From Cylindrotheca closterium (lineage: Eukaryota > Bacillariophyta > Bacillariophyceae > Bacillariales > Bacillariaceae): 60,877 nucleotides of DNA. Position numbers and translations under genes: made by a program. The DNA lies in contig CAKOGP040000557.1 in the NCBI GenBank assembly GCA_933822405.4, forward strand, positions 1-60,877, in the 5' to 3' direction. The stretch's first letter is position 1; each line of letters opens with the position of its first letter. The notes beneath the pieces are model-generated. The model was not told the DNA's origin. It did no database searches and saw only the letters and a program-made list of their open reading frames with translations. This document shows positions 50,871 to 60,877 of the stretch, in pieces.

Positions 50871-53800
50871 TTAGACCCACTCCACATGCTCGGCAAGATC
50901 ATCCATACTTATTCCAAGCAAACCAAGAACAATTGCAGGATTCACTTCGAAATAGGAGTTCAGGTTATCCAAAATCAAATCCACCTGCTCTCGAACCTGG
51001 TCTTCCAGGTTGGTCGCCACGACCTCCGTTATACTGTCTTCGAACCCCTGTACGACTTTGTTCAGCAACCAATCAGCTCCAGTTTCTCTGACTTCAAGCT
51101 TCACTTTCTCGAGCTGCACGTCAAGCTCTCGAAGAAGAAGTATAGGAATTGCAGAATTTGGTCCCTGGCTTTGGGTTTTCAAACATTCCACACGGAGCTT
51201 GATAGAAACATTTCGCACTAATAAGTTTCCACAGCCCTCGAAAACTGGATCGAAGATGGTGCGTCTGTTTTCTTCCTTCTCGATTCGAAAGAAAAACTTT
51301 TCCAAATGGAACGTCAACATTTTTATTTCAAGGTACAGGACAGTCGGATCGTCTCGCGGATTAAACCGTCTACCCAACGATTCCGAAGAACTTGTTTTCT
51401 TCAAGAGATCTGGAGCTGACGAAAACGACGAGGTTATACTCGGGAGGAAATTTGCAATTGCTGCCTCGTCTGTGCTTTCTCCATTTGAAGAATTTCGCTC
51501 TGGTTTCTTGCCTGCATTGAGGCGAATTTGGTACGCAATGTCCTTGATGGCAATTTCCAGAAGCTCATCGTCGTCAATCTCTAGGTTTCTCCATAATTCT
51601 ATTCCACTATCAAGGACCTTTGACACTGGCAAGTCGTCCAAGACTGAAGCGACATATCGATCTGACGGTGGGGCAACGATCCCACCAACGCCAACGTTCC
51701 AACAGTTGTATCTCTTTGCTTGCAATATCATTTCGCGTATTTCATCCAGAATGGACGATTCAGCAATGGCCTTGCCATTTTGCTTTGGCGAAGACGCAGA
51801 CGTACTCTTCTTCAGTTTACCTGCAGCTCCGCCATCGGAGCTAAGCATTGGGAAAAACATTGAATCACCTCCAAGCACTTGTGACGAAGATTCATTCGGT
51901 TAGAATTGAAAGCTCTCTCGTGGGGACACACAGGCTGCATTGTCTTACCTTGACAGACCAGATTTTCCCGCTTCACAACTAAATCTGTTAGTGTGAGATC
52001 ACCACCATCTTCGCCGCGGCAAGTCAGAACCCATCCATCTGCGAGATCCCTCTTTTCCACTGGTATCGACATTTTTGGCAGGTAGTCCTACATGTTCATG
52101 ATACGGCAATGTAAGTAAAATCGGACTCAAAAGACATGTGCTGTAGAAAAGAAATGCAGCGTCACTTACAAGAAACCGTTCGATAGCAATGGTAGTTTTC
52201 TCTCGGATAAAGTCTGACAACTTTTCTGGATCATCTAGGCTGAGTGCTGCTTCGCGGAGGAAACCATCAATGTCAATCTCGTCAACGAGATTCAAGATGT
52301 CATCTTCGATGCTGCAGTTGTAAAAACATGAGACTCGTTCGGGGCTACATCAGAATATGTTTTGAATCGTGAAAGTCTTACCTTGGGTAATATGGCAAAA
52401 TGACCATTGTATCTCGGACATCCCTCGAGAACGACTCCAGTGCTAGAATCAATTTCATATCGAGATCATGGATAATGGCTGCTGCCTCTTCCTCCATCAA
52501 GAATTCCAAGAAATGATTTGTAATGTCTCCTTCATTAATCTTGTGAAATTCAACAATGCAGAGGGAAAGTAGTTTCGAAAATGGAACCATGTAATCCTTT
52601 GTTCCGTCCGGCATTTGAGATACCATCCAAGCGAACTCAGCATCAGCTGCATCCAGCAATGGAATCCAAAATTTATTTCCCGCCACTGTAAAGTCCTTCA
52701 GCATGCGAAACTGTCTGAGAGAATGAAAATTTTGCGCATTTATTGTAAGCATGCGTGCAGCACTTGGATCGCCATCAAAGACACGAACAAGTATCCGTTC
52801 GATCGTGTTAAGTGTCGTTTCCTCCAAAAAGAATCTCAATATCGATCGCTTCGGAGATGCCAAGCACTGGATAAAATGAGCAAATTGAGTAAGCTTCTCA
52901 TTATTTCGTGCACCAGCAACTCCACCACCAGATGAAGCGTTTGCAAAATGATTCAATATGAAATGCACAGCTTTGTGATAGTGCTCACGGTTCGCTTCGT
53001 CAACTATCTGAGATGAGACCATCGCATCCTCCACGTGATCAAGACAACGACCCCAGTCTCCTTGTTCCATGGCGAGCAGGAGCACATCATCTTGCAAGAT
53101 AATGTCAACGAATTCCAATATGCGAACCTTCGCTCTGTTGCCCTGCTGCTCTATTCTGTCGACAATTCCACCCCAAACTCTTTCAATGCGTTCTTTTGCA
53201 GGACCAAATGTTGCAGCGATTTCTTCCAGGGCCCGCCTCCAAACTTTGATTGAGAAGGGGTTCGTGTTCTTTTGCTGCACCCGAATAACAGTTCGAGCGA
53301 ACAAAAGCATTTCATGGCAGATTGAAAGAGCTAATTTCAAATCCGGTTCATCCACGCAAGCGGCTTTTGTGTATTCAATTGTCCGCATCATCGTCTTGAT
53401 TACATTAAATATTCGGCTGTAGCTCTTTTGCCGAATTGCCTCATCATCTGCATCGCTTGAAGGAAGCCATTCAACCTCAATGCTCTCTGTCGCGACCACA
53501 CCAGTTTCTCCTGTGTCCCCATAGATTCCAAAGATGTTATGTACCCAGGTATTTTCTCCAGCTTCCACTTCAGCGGCATCAGTGCTGTTTATTGCGGTGA
53601 TAATGTGATTGTCACTGCACTCAGTATCTTTATTAACGTTGTTGTTCGAAACGTCGAGCTTGTCCAAAAGCTTGATGACAGTTGCAATGAATTCGTTCAT
53701 CCCGTCGTCAAAATCCTCGTCTTCTTCGATTGCAAGAAGGAAACTTTTCCACAACATTTCAGACCATTTTGATATATTTTGCCATACAACCCCTTCAAAT

Positions 53801-56358
53801 GCTAGTGGATCGCTGGAAACACCACTGATACGTGCTTCTAACGATTCCTTGTAATCGAAGAGCTGCAGCCGATACATGGCAGCTTCTCGAATGTGTTCAA
53901 TTACGGGTATGAATTGCGCACTTGGACATGCTAGGATTTCAGATCGGTCGATCTCAATATTTTGACCACAAAGCTTGCTTCCATCATCTGTTATTTTTAC
54001 GGAAAACTTGCCATAGCGGTATCCGCGACCGTCACACTTGACCGCCACGACGGTGCCGTTGCCTTGAATCGTCTTTACATGGAAACCGACAGCCGCTTCC
54101 ACCATCGAAAAAATTGAATCTCTGTTCAGGTAAGCCGCTACACTGCCAAGTCCACGTCGCTGCCAAAGTGACCTAACAATATGACAATCATCCTCAACTC
54201 GCCAGCCAACCAAAACGCCGATTCCATATCTTGTTGCAACGCAGGTTCCTATCGGCAATTTGGAATGTTTTGGCACGTACCGGCTGCCCCAGGCATCCAT
54301 AATACGAAACGTGAGATCAGCGAATTCACCTCCCCTCAAAAAAGACCTGTCTAGCTTGACAGTCACTGAAAGGCAGTTCGTGTCGAATCCATCGTCTCTG
54401 GAAGTATTTCCGACAAACATTCTTTTACTGGAGACAACAGTTGCCATCTGAAAGCTCGATTGGTGCCTTGTGTGAGATGATTTCATGCCAGGTTGGTATG
54501 GCGACAATGGTACGACGATCTTTACACCTGGGCCGATTGTTGGCAGTTTCTCGTGGTTCTTTGGTGCAACTGACGTCTTCGATGCTAGCTCCAAAGATTG
54601 GCCCTGCATACTTCTCGGCGTTGGCCGCTTCTTGGGAAACGACGCTGAACTCGAAAAACCAATTCCTCCCGAGCAACTTGTCAAGCTTGAGTTCCCGCGA
54701 ATTACACGATTTGTATCATCCTCGTCCAAGTCACTGGTATCCCTTTTCTCACCATTCACTTGTAAGTGTAGAGGCATTTCCTGATGTCGTAGCTCCTCCT
54801 CCGCCGAAGAAGGATCTCCGTTGTCTGAGTGCAACGGCGAAATCACCGCGCTGGCGGCAGCTGCCGCAGTTGCAGATGTCCACATCGAATGAACAGGCGG
54901 TGCAAGTACTGCCTTAGGCTGAGCGGAAGTTGAGGTCGTCATAGATCTTCGACTGTCTACCTCAGGTGCTGTTCTTCCAAAGTTTTCTTTCATATTATGG
55001 ATTCTTTCAGCAGTGTCATGTGATGTCATGGCCTTTTGTACGGCAGCAGACCCCAATAGCTTGAGACCAATTTCAGCTCCTACATCCATCCAATTCATAT
55101 CCGCAGCGTTTTCTTCGCTACGGGCTTCCGCATCTTGCTTCACCCTTCCTGTCTTGTGATCAATGTCATGTGAAAGGGAGATATCATCGTCATGAAGAAT
55201 TAATTTCTCTGTCAATTTGTGTGCTATAGAGTCATCACTCTTCACATGTCGAATTGTCCTATTGGAGTCGAAAAATATTTGTTCCTTATGGTGCATCACC
55301 TCTACAGCATCTGTTGGACTCTTGAGCTGAAGCGCTCCCATTGAATCTTCTATTTTGGGTGTCTTGCTCTTTTCTCTGTTAGATGTGTCGATGTGTATTG
55401 TCGTTAGACCCGGTGGGCGCGTTGTTTCCCGAGCAGCTACGTTTCTCGGTGTATTGAGTTCACTGGTATAGGCAATTATTTCTCCATTTTTTTCATTCGA
55501 AGAAACTACCGGCCCAAGCTTACTCACTCGACGGCCTGCTGTCTTACGCATCTTGGAGAACTTTTGTCGAATAGCAGACTGTCGCAACATGTTGTAACAA
55601 AAGTCAATCGCCTTGGCATGCTGATTGGTTTCGGAACTCCAATCGCCTCGTTCATTCCCCTCCCAGTTGAAGGAACTATCACATTGTCGTACAGATGGTG
55701 GTGGCAATGCCCAAAGATATGAGTAGCTGCTCTGAGCAGATTTGCCATCATCCACTTCAAATTCTTTTTTGTTCCATTCTCGACCTTGGTAGCGAATGCC
55801 GCACAAGACAAAGTCATCTACCCATTTTAGCACTGAGTAGCAAGCGCCGACAAGCTTCTGTAGCGATAAGGGTAGCAGCTGCTGAAGTTCAGCAGAGTCA
55901 ACCCATACAGAAAGGGCCATTGTCGTGAGCATCCAAAGAAAACGAAAGTACAACCAACTAGCGGTTGCCGAAACCACAGCAGAAGTCCAAAGTGCTGCCA
56001 CGAAGAGCGCTGAACTTAGAACAAATAAAGACTCTATTGGTTTTGTGTTCCAAAACAAAAAGTCCCATTTTCTTTGGAGAAAGGATTGGAGAGACTCACG
56101 GGGACAATCATTCGAAGAATCGCTGGTGGATGCTGGATCAGCTAGTTTTTTTGCTGAGAGATTTTCGCTTCGATCTTCAGTCGGGTAGGATTGAAAGGCT
56201 CTACTTTTGTTGAGTATTCTTGTGATCTCTTCCCCGTAACTGTCTACTGGATCGTGTTCGGTGTCTTGAAAGGAATCCTGTGTTTCCATCATTGCTGCGC
56301 GATACGACTCCAGCAGTTCAATGCTGCTGTTCCGCATAGTTCGACGACTTGGTGTCAT
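50871..56358 (-). CDS. Large membrane-anchored protein, TULIP-like C-terminus
   Basis: 1,751 residues in four exons: 56358-52382, 52311-52170, 52087-51949 and 51868-50871 (introns 70, 82 and 80 nt). The lengths sum to a whole number of codons. Two or three hydrophobic segments lie at about 105-160 (LFVLSSALFVAALWTSAVV; WMLTTMALSVWV). A disordered Ser-rich region follows. Around residues 690-790 there is an SH3-like/KOW-like module (GTCVATRYGIGVLVGWR, CHIVRSLWQRRGLGS), a type I believe recurs in stramenopile proteins. The C-terminal 330 residues, ending near GADWLLNKVVQGFEDSITEV, resemble SMP/BPI-type TULIP lipid carriers; that is a tentative reading. If correct, it would be a membrane-contact lipid transfer protein. 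Confidence 0.75.
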
Positions 56359-56657
56359 CACGGTAGGTTTCTATATCAATATTTTGTTCTCCTTTCTACC
56401 AGTTCTTTTCATGTTGCCCTACACGCTGTTCCGTTCCTCTGAGTTGTATTTTCGATGTCCCAAAATCTAAACGGCAGTACATTGAATATTGAATATCTGT
56501 GTCGTGTCTGTGCCGTAGTTCCCGGTGCGAGTAGTCGAATAGATCAATCTTAAATTGAACTGAAGCCTGCCCGAAAAGAAGTTGTCAAATTCTGACCTCA
56601 CCCCAACTTTTACAGCACATTGAACATCCCATTGTCACTACTTGCTACTTGTGCAAG

Positions 56658-57978
56658 ATGAAACACGGAAGCCATCTGTTTTCGCCTCGACACGCCAAAG
56701 GATGCCTAACGCTTGGATTGGTGTTGCTAGCTGAAAGCGTCGCGATCACAAACGCTGTCAAGCTATGGGCAAACTATCAGGGTGGGCACAACAATCGAGA
56801 GAGTTCGCTCTTTGACACACCCTTTTCTCGCGCCAGCCGCAAAGTGCAAGAGTGCCTAGAATCAGAAAATGAATCATGTCCATCAATTCCGCCTCCGAGT
56901 CTTTCTCCAGTAGCTAGACGGACTCTTGGTCGATTGACACATCGAGCAGTAATGGGATCCAAAGAATTGGACTGTTGTTCGGATTGTAGTCATCTTTTGA
57001 CCGCAGAGGGCCAGTGCACGAACATTCCAAGAGGAGGAAGTGTCGAACAAATGATCGAAGTGACAATGGATGGTGCTAATGCTGTTATGCCGTATGGTAT
57101 TCCGTTGAATGGATGGAAGGTCATCTTTCAAGCATTCCTTACCACTCTCAATGTGCTATGTTGGTTGATTCCGCTTCGAAGCAAAAAGATCAGTGAAAAT
57201 AAGCTCGCGCTTTCTTTGGCGAATGCCTTCTCGGGAGGTGTCTTTCTTTCCTTGGCATTTGGTCACTTGATCCCCGAATGCGTTCACGGATTTGAAGGCT
57301 ACAATGAGGTCACTCCGTATCTCCTTGTCTTGTCGGGCTACTTGCTCATTTTCTTTGTTGAAAAGGTTGCCTTCGACACTCATGAGATTCTTCATGAGAT
57401 GGAGAATGCAGACGAAAAGAAAGTTGCGAATGATGACGCCAACCAAGGAGCAACAAGCGGAAGAAGCGCGATAGTACTGCTTGGTGCGTTGGCAGTCCAT
57501 AGTATTTTGGAAATGGCTGCCTTGGGACTTGCCGATACTTTTGGGGATTCGGCAATCCTCACCTTATCAATTGCTTTGCATCAAGTACGTATTCCATACT
57601 TATTGACGATCATGTGCTCAGGTATACTAACTTGTTTCTGTCCTCGTTGGATAGCCTGCCGAGTCGATTGCACTATTGGTCGCGTTTTTGAAATCAGGAC
57701 TATCAAAGGGTGAAATCATTCGCTTTTTGTCTATATTCAGCGCCATGGGTCCCATTGGTGTTGCCTTGGGAATGGCTGTTAATCAGTTTGCAGCTCCAAT
57801 TGTAGATGCCATAATGGTTGCGGTAGTTGCTGGAACATTTGTTTATGTTGGCGCAACGGAAGTAATACCAGAGGAATGGGAAGAGTCCGAGCACAAATGG
57901 AAAAAGTTCGCTGCACTGATGGGTGGAATCGTCTCTATCCTTGCCATTACGCAGTACACCGCTAAGCTGGAAATGTAG
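56658..57978 (+). CDS. ZIP family divalent metal transporter
   Basis: 416 residues in two exons, 56658-57584 and 57655-57978 (70-nt intron between the His-Gln and Pro of TM5). ZIP proteins carry Zn2+ or Fe2+ into the cytosol. An N-terminal extension of about 140 residues starts with a hydrophobic segment (TLGLVLLAESVAITNAV) that may be a signal peptide. Helices follow from about residue 157. Metal-site motifs are HSILEMAALGLAD in TM4 and HQPAESIALLVA in TM5. A variable acidic loop (MENADEKKVANDDANQ) lies between TM3 and TM4 as in the family, but it is not His-rich. Substrate metal cannot be read from sequence. Confidence 0.9.
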
Positions 57979-58163
57979 GTAGAGAAGTCATGTTATAAGG
58001 AAAATACTACGCTACTGTACTTTAAACTTGTACCAGGTACTGTACACGTGTTCGTCCTCCCACCCAACTCAACACGGTATCATCCGGGTTCTTTGGTGTC
58101 ACAAGACAAAATCCAACAAATTTACAACCAGTGCCTCCTCGTGTTATTATTCACTATCTAATC

Positions 58164-59627
58164 ATGTTGTCTCGCTTCTTACTACTAGCTGTGATCCTCG
58201 GAACTGTGTTGCCACAAGCAAGCAGTTTTACAACTCCAGTCTCACTAAAGCCTGCTTTTGTGGGTCAAAAAGTTTCTTCGCAGGCATTGCATGCGAAGAA
58301 GAAGAAAAAAAACAAGAAAAAGTCGTCGCCGACAGCTGACACTGCCTCGGCACCAGCTGCATCAGTTGCAACTGTGGCCTCAGCACTGAATGAGCCATCT
58401 GTTGTAGTGGAAACTTCGTCTGACGCAGTCGAATCAGAGGAAGGAGGCAAGGGTAAGCAATTCTTGGATGATGTGCTTGTCAATCCGAACCCACACTGAT
58501 TTATATACTGCAGAGGAATCAATGGCCGAAAAGGAGTTCGCACTAAAGGCAGAAGCTGAATCGAAAGCAAAGGCTGAAGAAGAAGCTAGAGTCAAGACAG
58601 AGGTCGAGCTGAAGAGAAAAGCAGAGGGTAAGAGATTCCTGAATGATGTATCAATCCTGCCGCCAAAGCTCATATCGATTTCTGGATACCGAAGAGGAGG
58701 CTAGACTGAAGGAAGAAGCTGAAGCGAAAGCAAAGGCTGAAGAAGAGGCCAGAGTAAAGGCAGAGGCAGCGGCCGAGGCGAAAGCAAAAGCAGAGGGTAA
58801 GAGATTCTTGAATGATGTGTCAATCCTGCCGCCAAAGCTCATATCGATTTCTGGTTATTGCAGAGGAGGCTAGACTAAAGGAAGAAGCTGAAGCGAAAGC
58901 AAAGGCTGAAGAAGAGGCCAGAGTAAAGGCAGCGGCCGAGGCGAAAGCAAAAGCAGAGGGTAAGCAATTCTTAAATGATGTGTCAATCCTGCCGCCAAAG
59001 CTCATATCGATTTCTGGTTATTGCAGAGGAGGCTAGACTAAAGGAAGAAGCTGAAGCGAAAGCAAAGGCAGAAGAAGAGGCCAGAGTAAAGGCAGCGGCC
59101 GAGGCGAAAGCAAAAGCAGTGGGTAAGAAATTATTGAATGATGTGTCAATCCTGCCGTTAAAGCTCATATTGATTTCTGGATACTGCAGAGGAGGCTAGA
59201 CTGAAGGCAGAAGCTGAAGCGAAGGCAAAGGTCGAGGAAGAGGCTCGAATGAAGGCAGAGGCCGAGGCCAAGAGAAAAGCAGAGGGTAAGCAATTCTTGA
59301 ATGATGTGGTCTTCAACGCACAAATCTGATCTTATATTGATTTGTGCATACCCTAGAGGAGGCTAGACTGAAGGCAGAAGCTGAAGCAAAGGCAAAAGTC
59401 GAGGAAGCGGCTCGAATGAAGGCAGAGGCCGATGCGAAAGCAAAAGCAGAGGGTAAGTAATTCTTGAATGATTTCGTTGTCAACCCTGGCGTCTGATCTC
59501 ACATTGTATTCTGGATACTGCAGTGGAAGCTAGAATCCAACACATCGAACAAATTAATTCCATTGAAGACATCGGAGACCGCGCGTTTGCAATTTTGCAA
59601 GATCTCGGATTGACCAAGGACGACTAG
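58164..59627 (+). CDS. Plastid-targeted Ala/Glu/Lys coiled-coil protein from duplicated exons
   Basis: 330 residues in eight exons: 58164-58452, 58514-58627, 58695-58796, 58864-58959, 59027-59122, 59190-59285, 59357-59452 and 59524-59627. The signal peptide (FLLLAVILGTVLPQ) ends at ASS/FTTP, a diatom-type plastid motif. A Lys-rich stretch and an Ala/Ser/Thr linker follow. Exons 2-7 each encode a 32-38-residue unit, consensus EEARLKEEAEAKAKAEEE then ARVKAEAEAKAKAE, a charged helix recalling TolA or single-alpha-helix proteins. Every internal intron is phase 1 and every repeat exon is a multiple of three, so any can be added or skipped in frame. The last exon is unrelated (QHIEQINSIEDIGDRAFAIL). 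Function unknown; a spacer or structural rod in the plastid is inferred. Confidence 0.88.
58514..59523 (+). repeat. Tandem exon-intron duplication, six units of 163-181 bp
   Basis: Each unit is one phase-1 exon (96-114 nt) plus its following intron (67-71 nt). Unit starts are 58514, 58695, 58864, 59027, 59190 and 59357. The middle units are the most alike: exons at 58864 and 59027 differ at 2 of 96 positions, and introns at 58797 and 58960 at 3 of 67. The outer introns are more diverged but share the 5' block gtaag-n2-attcttgaatgatg. The intron before the array (58453-58513) has the same start, so it belongs to the family. Confidence 0.93.
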
Positions 59628-59845
59628 GTGCGAAGCTAGAGAATCGATATCATGTTGAGCGAAAATGTCAATGATATGATACAAAGAAAGAGACCTTCAT
59701 TGCAGCACGAATATACGCGGCTTCTTGAAATCATCCATGAAAACACCTTAGTAACTCTCTTCTAGAATTCCTCAAGGAGGATCAGATTGACTTGCCCAAA
59801 TACACTTTCAGATATTTTTTGCGACAACCAATGATGGTTTGTCCC

Positions 59846-60837
59846 TTAGATAGATTCCGAAGGTTTTGGATCCCTGATACCCACAAGCAGTTCGGAGTCA
59901 AGCCCATCTTCTCGTAGCGAAGAAAAAATACTATCAAGTCCCACCTTTCTGCTTAGAAGATCGGGGATCTTTGCATCGCATCCAGCCGCGTAAAAGTCTT
60001 CATTTTCCGTACTTGCTGTGTACGTCACAACACATTTCATACCCTAAAGCAAAGCAGCTTGAGATGCGCGGAAGTGCAAAAAGAACCCCGTAGCCACTAC
60101 ATTGAACGTACCGCAGCTTTTGCAGCTCTGAGTCCCACCATACTATCCTCAATAACGACACATCGGTCGCTTTCGATGCCAATTCTTTCGCGGGCTTCAT
60201 TGTAAATCATTGGGCTCGGCTTCTTTTCGTTGACATCGTCTCCAAGAATACAAACATCGAGTTTCTTTTGACGTTCTTCTCCGAGAGTCACAGCTAAAAC
60301 TTTCAGTGCGGCCTCCTTTGTTGATGCTGAGCAGACGCCAACTGCGATTTTGGGGTCGTTGAGTGCTTCATCCATCAACTGAACAACTCCAGGGCGCGGA
60401 ATGGCCTTTTCTTCAACAAGGCTTTGGTATATCGCAGTTTTCTGATCTTGAAGACTGTCAATCAATTCTTGTTGCTCTTCGGGAGTCTCTGGAGCTGGTT
60501 TGTCATCGGACATGGGGAATTTCCCACCCATTGTTTGCTTGAAGTGGAAAAACATTTTTGGCTTTCCTCCACCAATGCTGTTTTGAAGCACATCGTAATA
60601 CTCTACACTCCATTCAACAGCTTCATCGTCAATGGTGAGATCAAAGTCTTTAAACGCTTTGTTGTATGCAAGTCTATGCAATTCTTCAGTTTCAAGGATC
60701 ACTCCGTCACAATCAAAGAGAAGCGCGAAGTCGTAGTTGGATGCTTGGAGTCTCGAAGTTGATTTTCTGAACACATTCATGGGCGTAAAGGCGCGAGCTA
60801 GTGCTACGGAAATGAAGCAAATTATCAAGGAGTTCAT
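59846..60837 (-). CDS. Plastid HAD phosphatase, CbbY-like
   Basis: 307 residues in two exons, 60837-60112 and 60043-59846 (68-nt intron). A signal peptide (MNSLIICFISVALARA) is cut before FTPMN, a diatom plastid motif, so the enzyme is predicted in the plastid stroma. HAD motif I is LFDCDGVILETEELH (nucleophile D42, acid D44), followed by the helical cap with NSIGGGKPKMFFHF. Motif II is VGVCSAST, motif III includes EKKPSPMIYNEA and motif IV is CVVIEDSMVGLRAAKAAG. These match plant and bacterial CbbY, which removes xylulose-1,5-bisphosphate, an inhibitor of Rubisco. That substrate is inferred from family resemblance. Confidence 0.9.
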
Positions 60838-60877
60838 AGTGCTGTAACTTGTGGCGAAGTAGTTTGTCGACTGTCTT

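Noticed and set aside
51010..51903. 297-codon open frame on the plus strand
   Set aside because: It lies antisense to the last exon of the large membrane-protein gene, whose frame is better supported by splice joins and composition; the antisense product looks like a Ser/Arg-rich shadow.
58514..59523. Regular repeats that could suggest a CRISPR array or satellite
   Set aside because: Units of about 163 bp with GT-AG introns and open phase-1 exons are coding; there are no short direct repeats with unique spacers.

Overview
This is a 60.9-kb piece of nuclear DNA from a eukaryotic alga, most likely a diatom or a close stramenopile relative. The evidence is the dense packing of short-intron genes (introns mostly 60-80 nt), and several proteins that start with a signal peptide followed by a diatom-type plastid-entry motif around a Phe (ASAFAP-like; for example the CbbY-type phosphatase at 60837 and the repeat protein at 58164). 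Two of these also carry a second, twin-arginine-type signal for the thylakoid lumen. There are plant-type calcium-dependent kinases, a plant-type tRNA ligase and a CbbY-type phosphatase. The species is not identified.

Layout. 0.3-4.7 kb: two calcium-dependent protein kinases (CDPKs), tail to tail. 5.1-9.6 kb: a ten-exon PPIP5K/VIP1 inositol pyrophosphate kinase with two nearly identical introns and two micro-exons. 9.7-17.8 kb: a coiled-coil protein, a plant-type tRNA ligase, a thylakoid-lumen TPR protein and a membrane protein of unknown role. 18.1-24.9 kb: a LARGE/B4GAT1-like glycosyltransferase, COQ10, HOP2 (meiotic recombination), a predicted lumenal protein and a six-EF-hand protein. 25.1-30.6 kb: a DNA-3-methyladenine glycosylase, an HMG-box plus histone-fold fusion, a NUP50-like nucleoporin and an EMAPII/AIMP1-type tRNA-binding protein with a 12-bp minisatellite just upstream. 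30.7-41.0 kb: a PH-domain protein, a giant single-exon Rap/Ran-GAP protein, a GRAM-VASt (Lam/Aster-like) lipid-transfer protein and an RMT2-type arginine methyltransferase. 41.4-44.2 kb: a small hypothetical protein, a protein with four FGG-type repeats and an F-box-like protein. Then comes a GTAC-rich stretch holding a 10-base assembly gap. 44.9-50.8 kb: a DEDDy 3'-5' exonuclease, EXO1, ribosomal protein eL21 and a secreted prolyl-4-hydroxylase with ankyrin repeats. 50.9-60.8 kb: a 1,751-residue membrane protein, a ZIP metal transporter, a plastid-targeted protein built from tandemly duplicated exon-intron units, and a CbbY-like plastid sugar-phosphate phosphatase.

The genes do not form a functional cluster. 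They look like an ordinary compact gene-rich segment, with many convergent pairs separated by only 17-45 bp. The unusual content is in gene structure. (1) Two near-identical introns sit 109 nt apart in the VIP1 gene; the second sits 7 nt from an older intron and so leaves a 7-nt micro-exon, which looks like recent intron gain by an introner-like process. (2) The plastid gene at 58.2-59.6 kb has grown by repeated duplication of a unit made of a symmetric-phase exon plus its intron. (3) A GTAC/GGTACC palindrome recurs in many intergenic regions and surrounds the assembly gap. Exon boundaries below were derived by hand from reading frame, GT/AG sites and family conservation; no alignment or transcript data were available.
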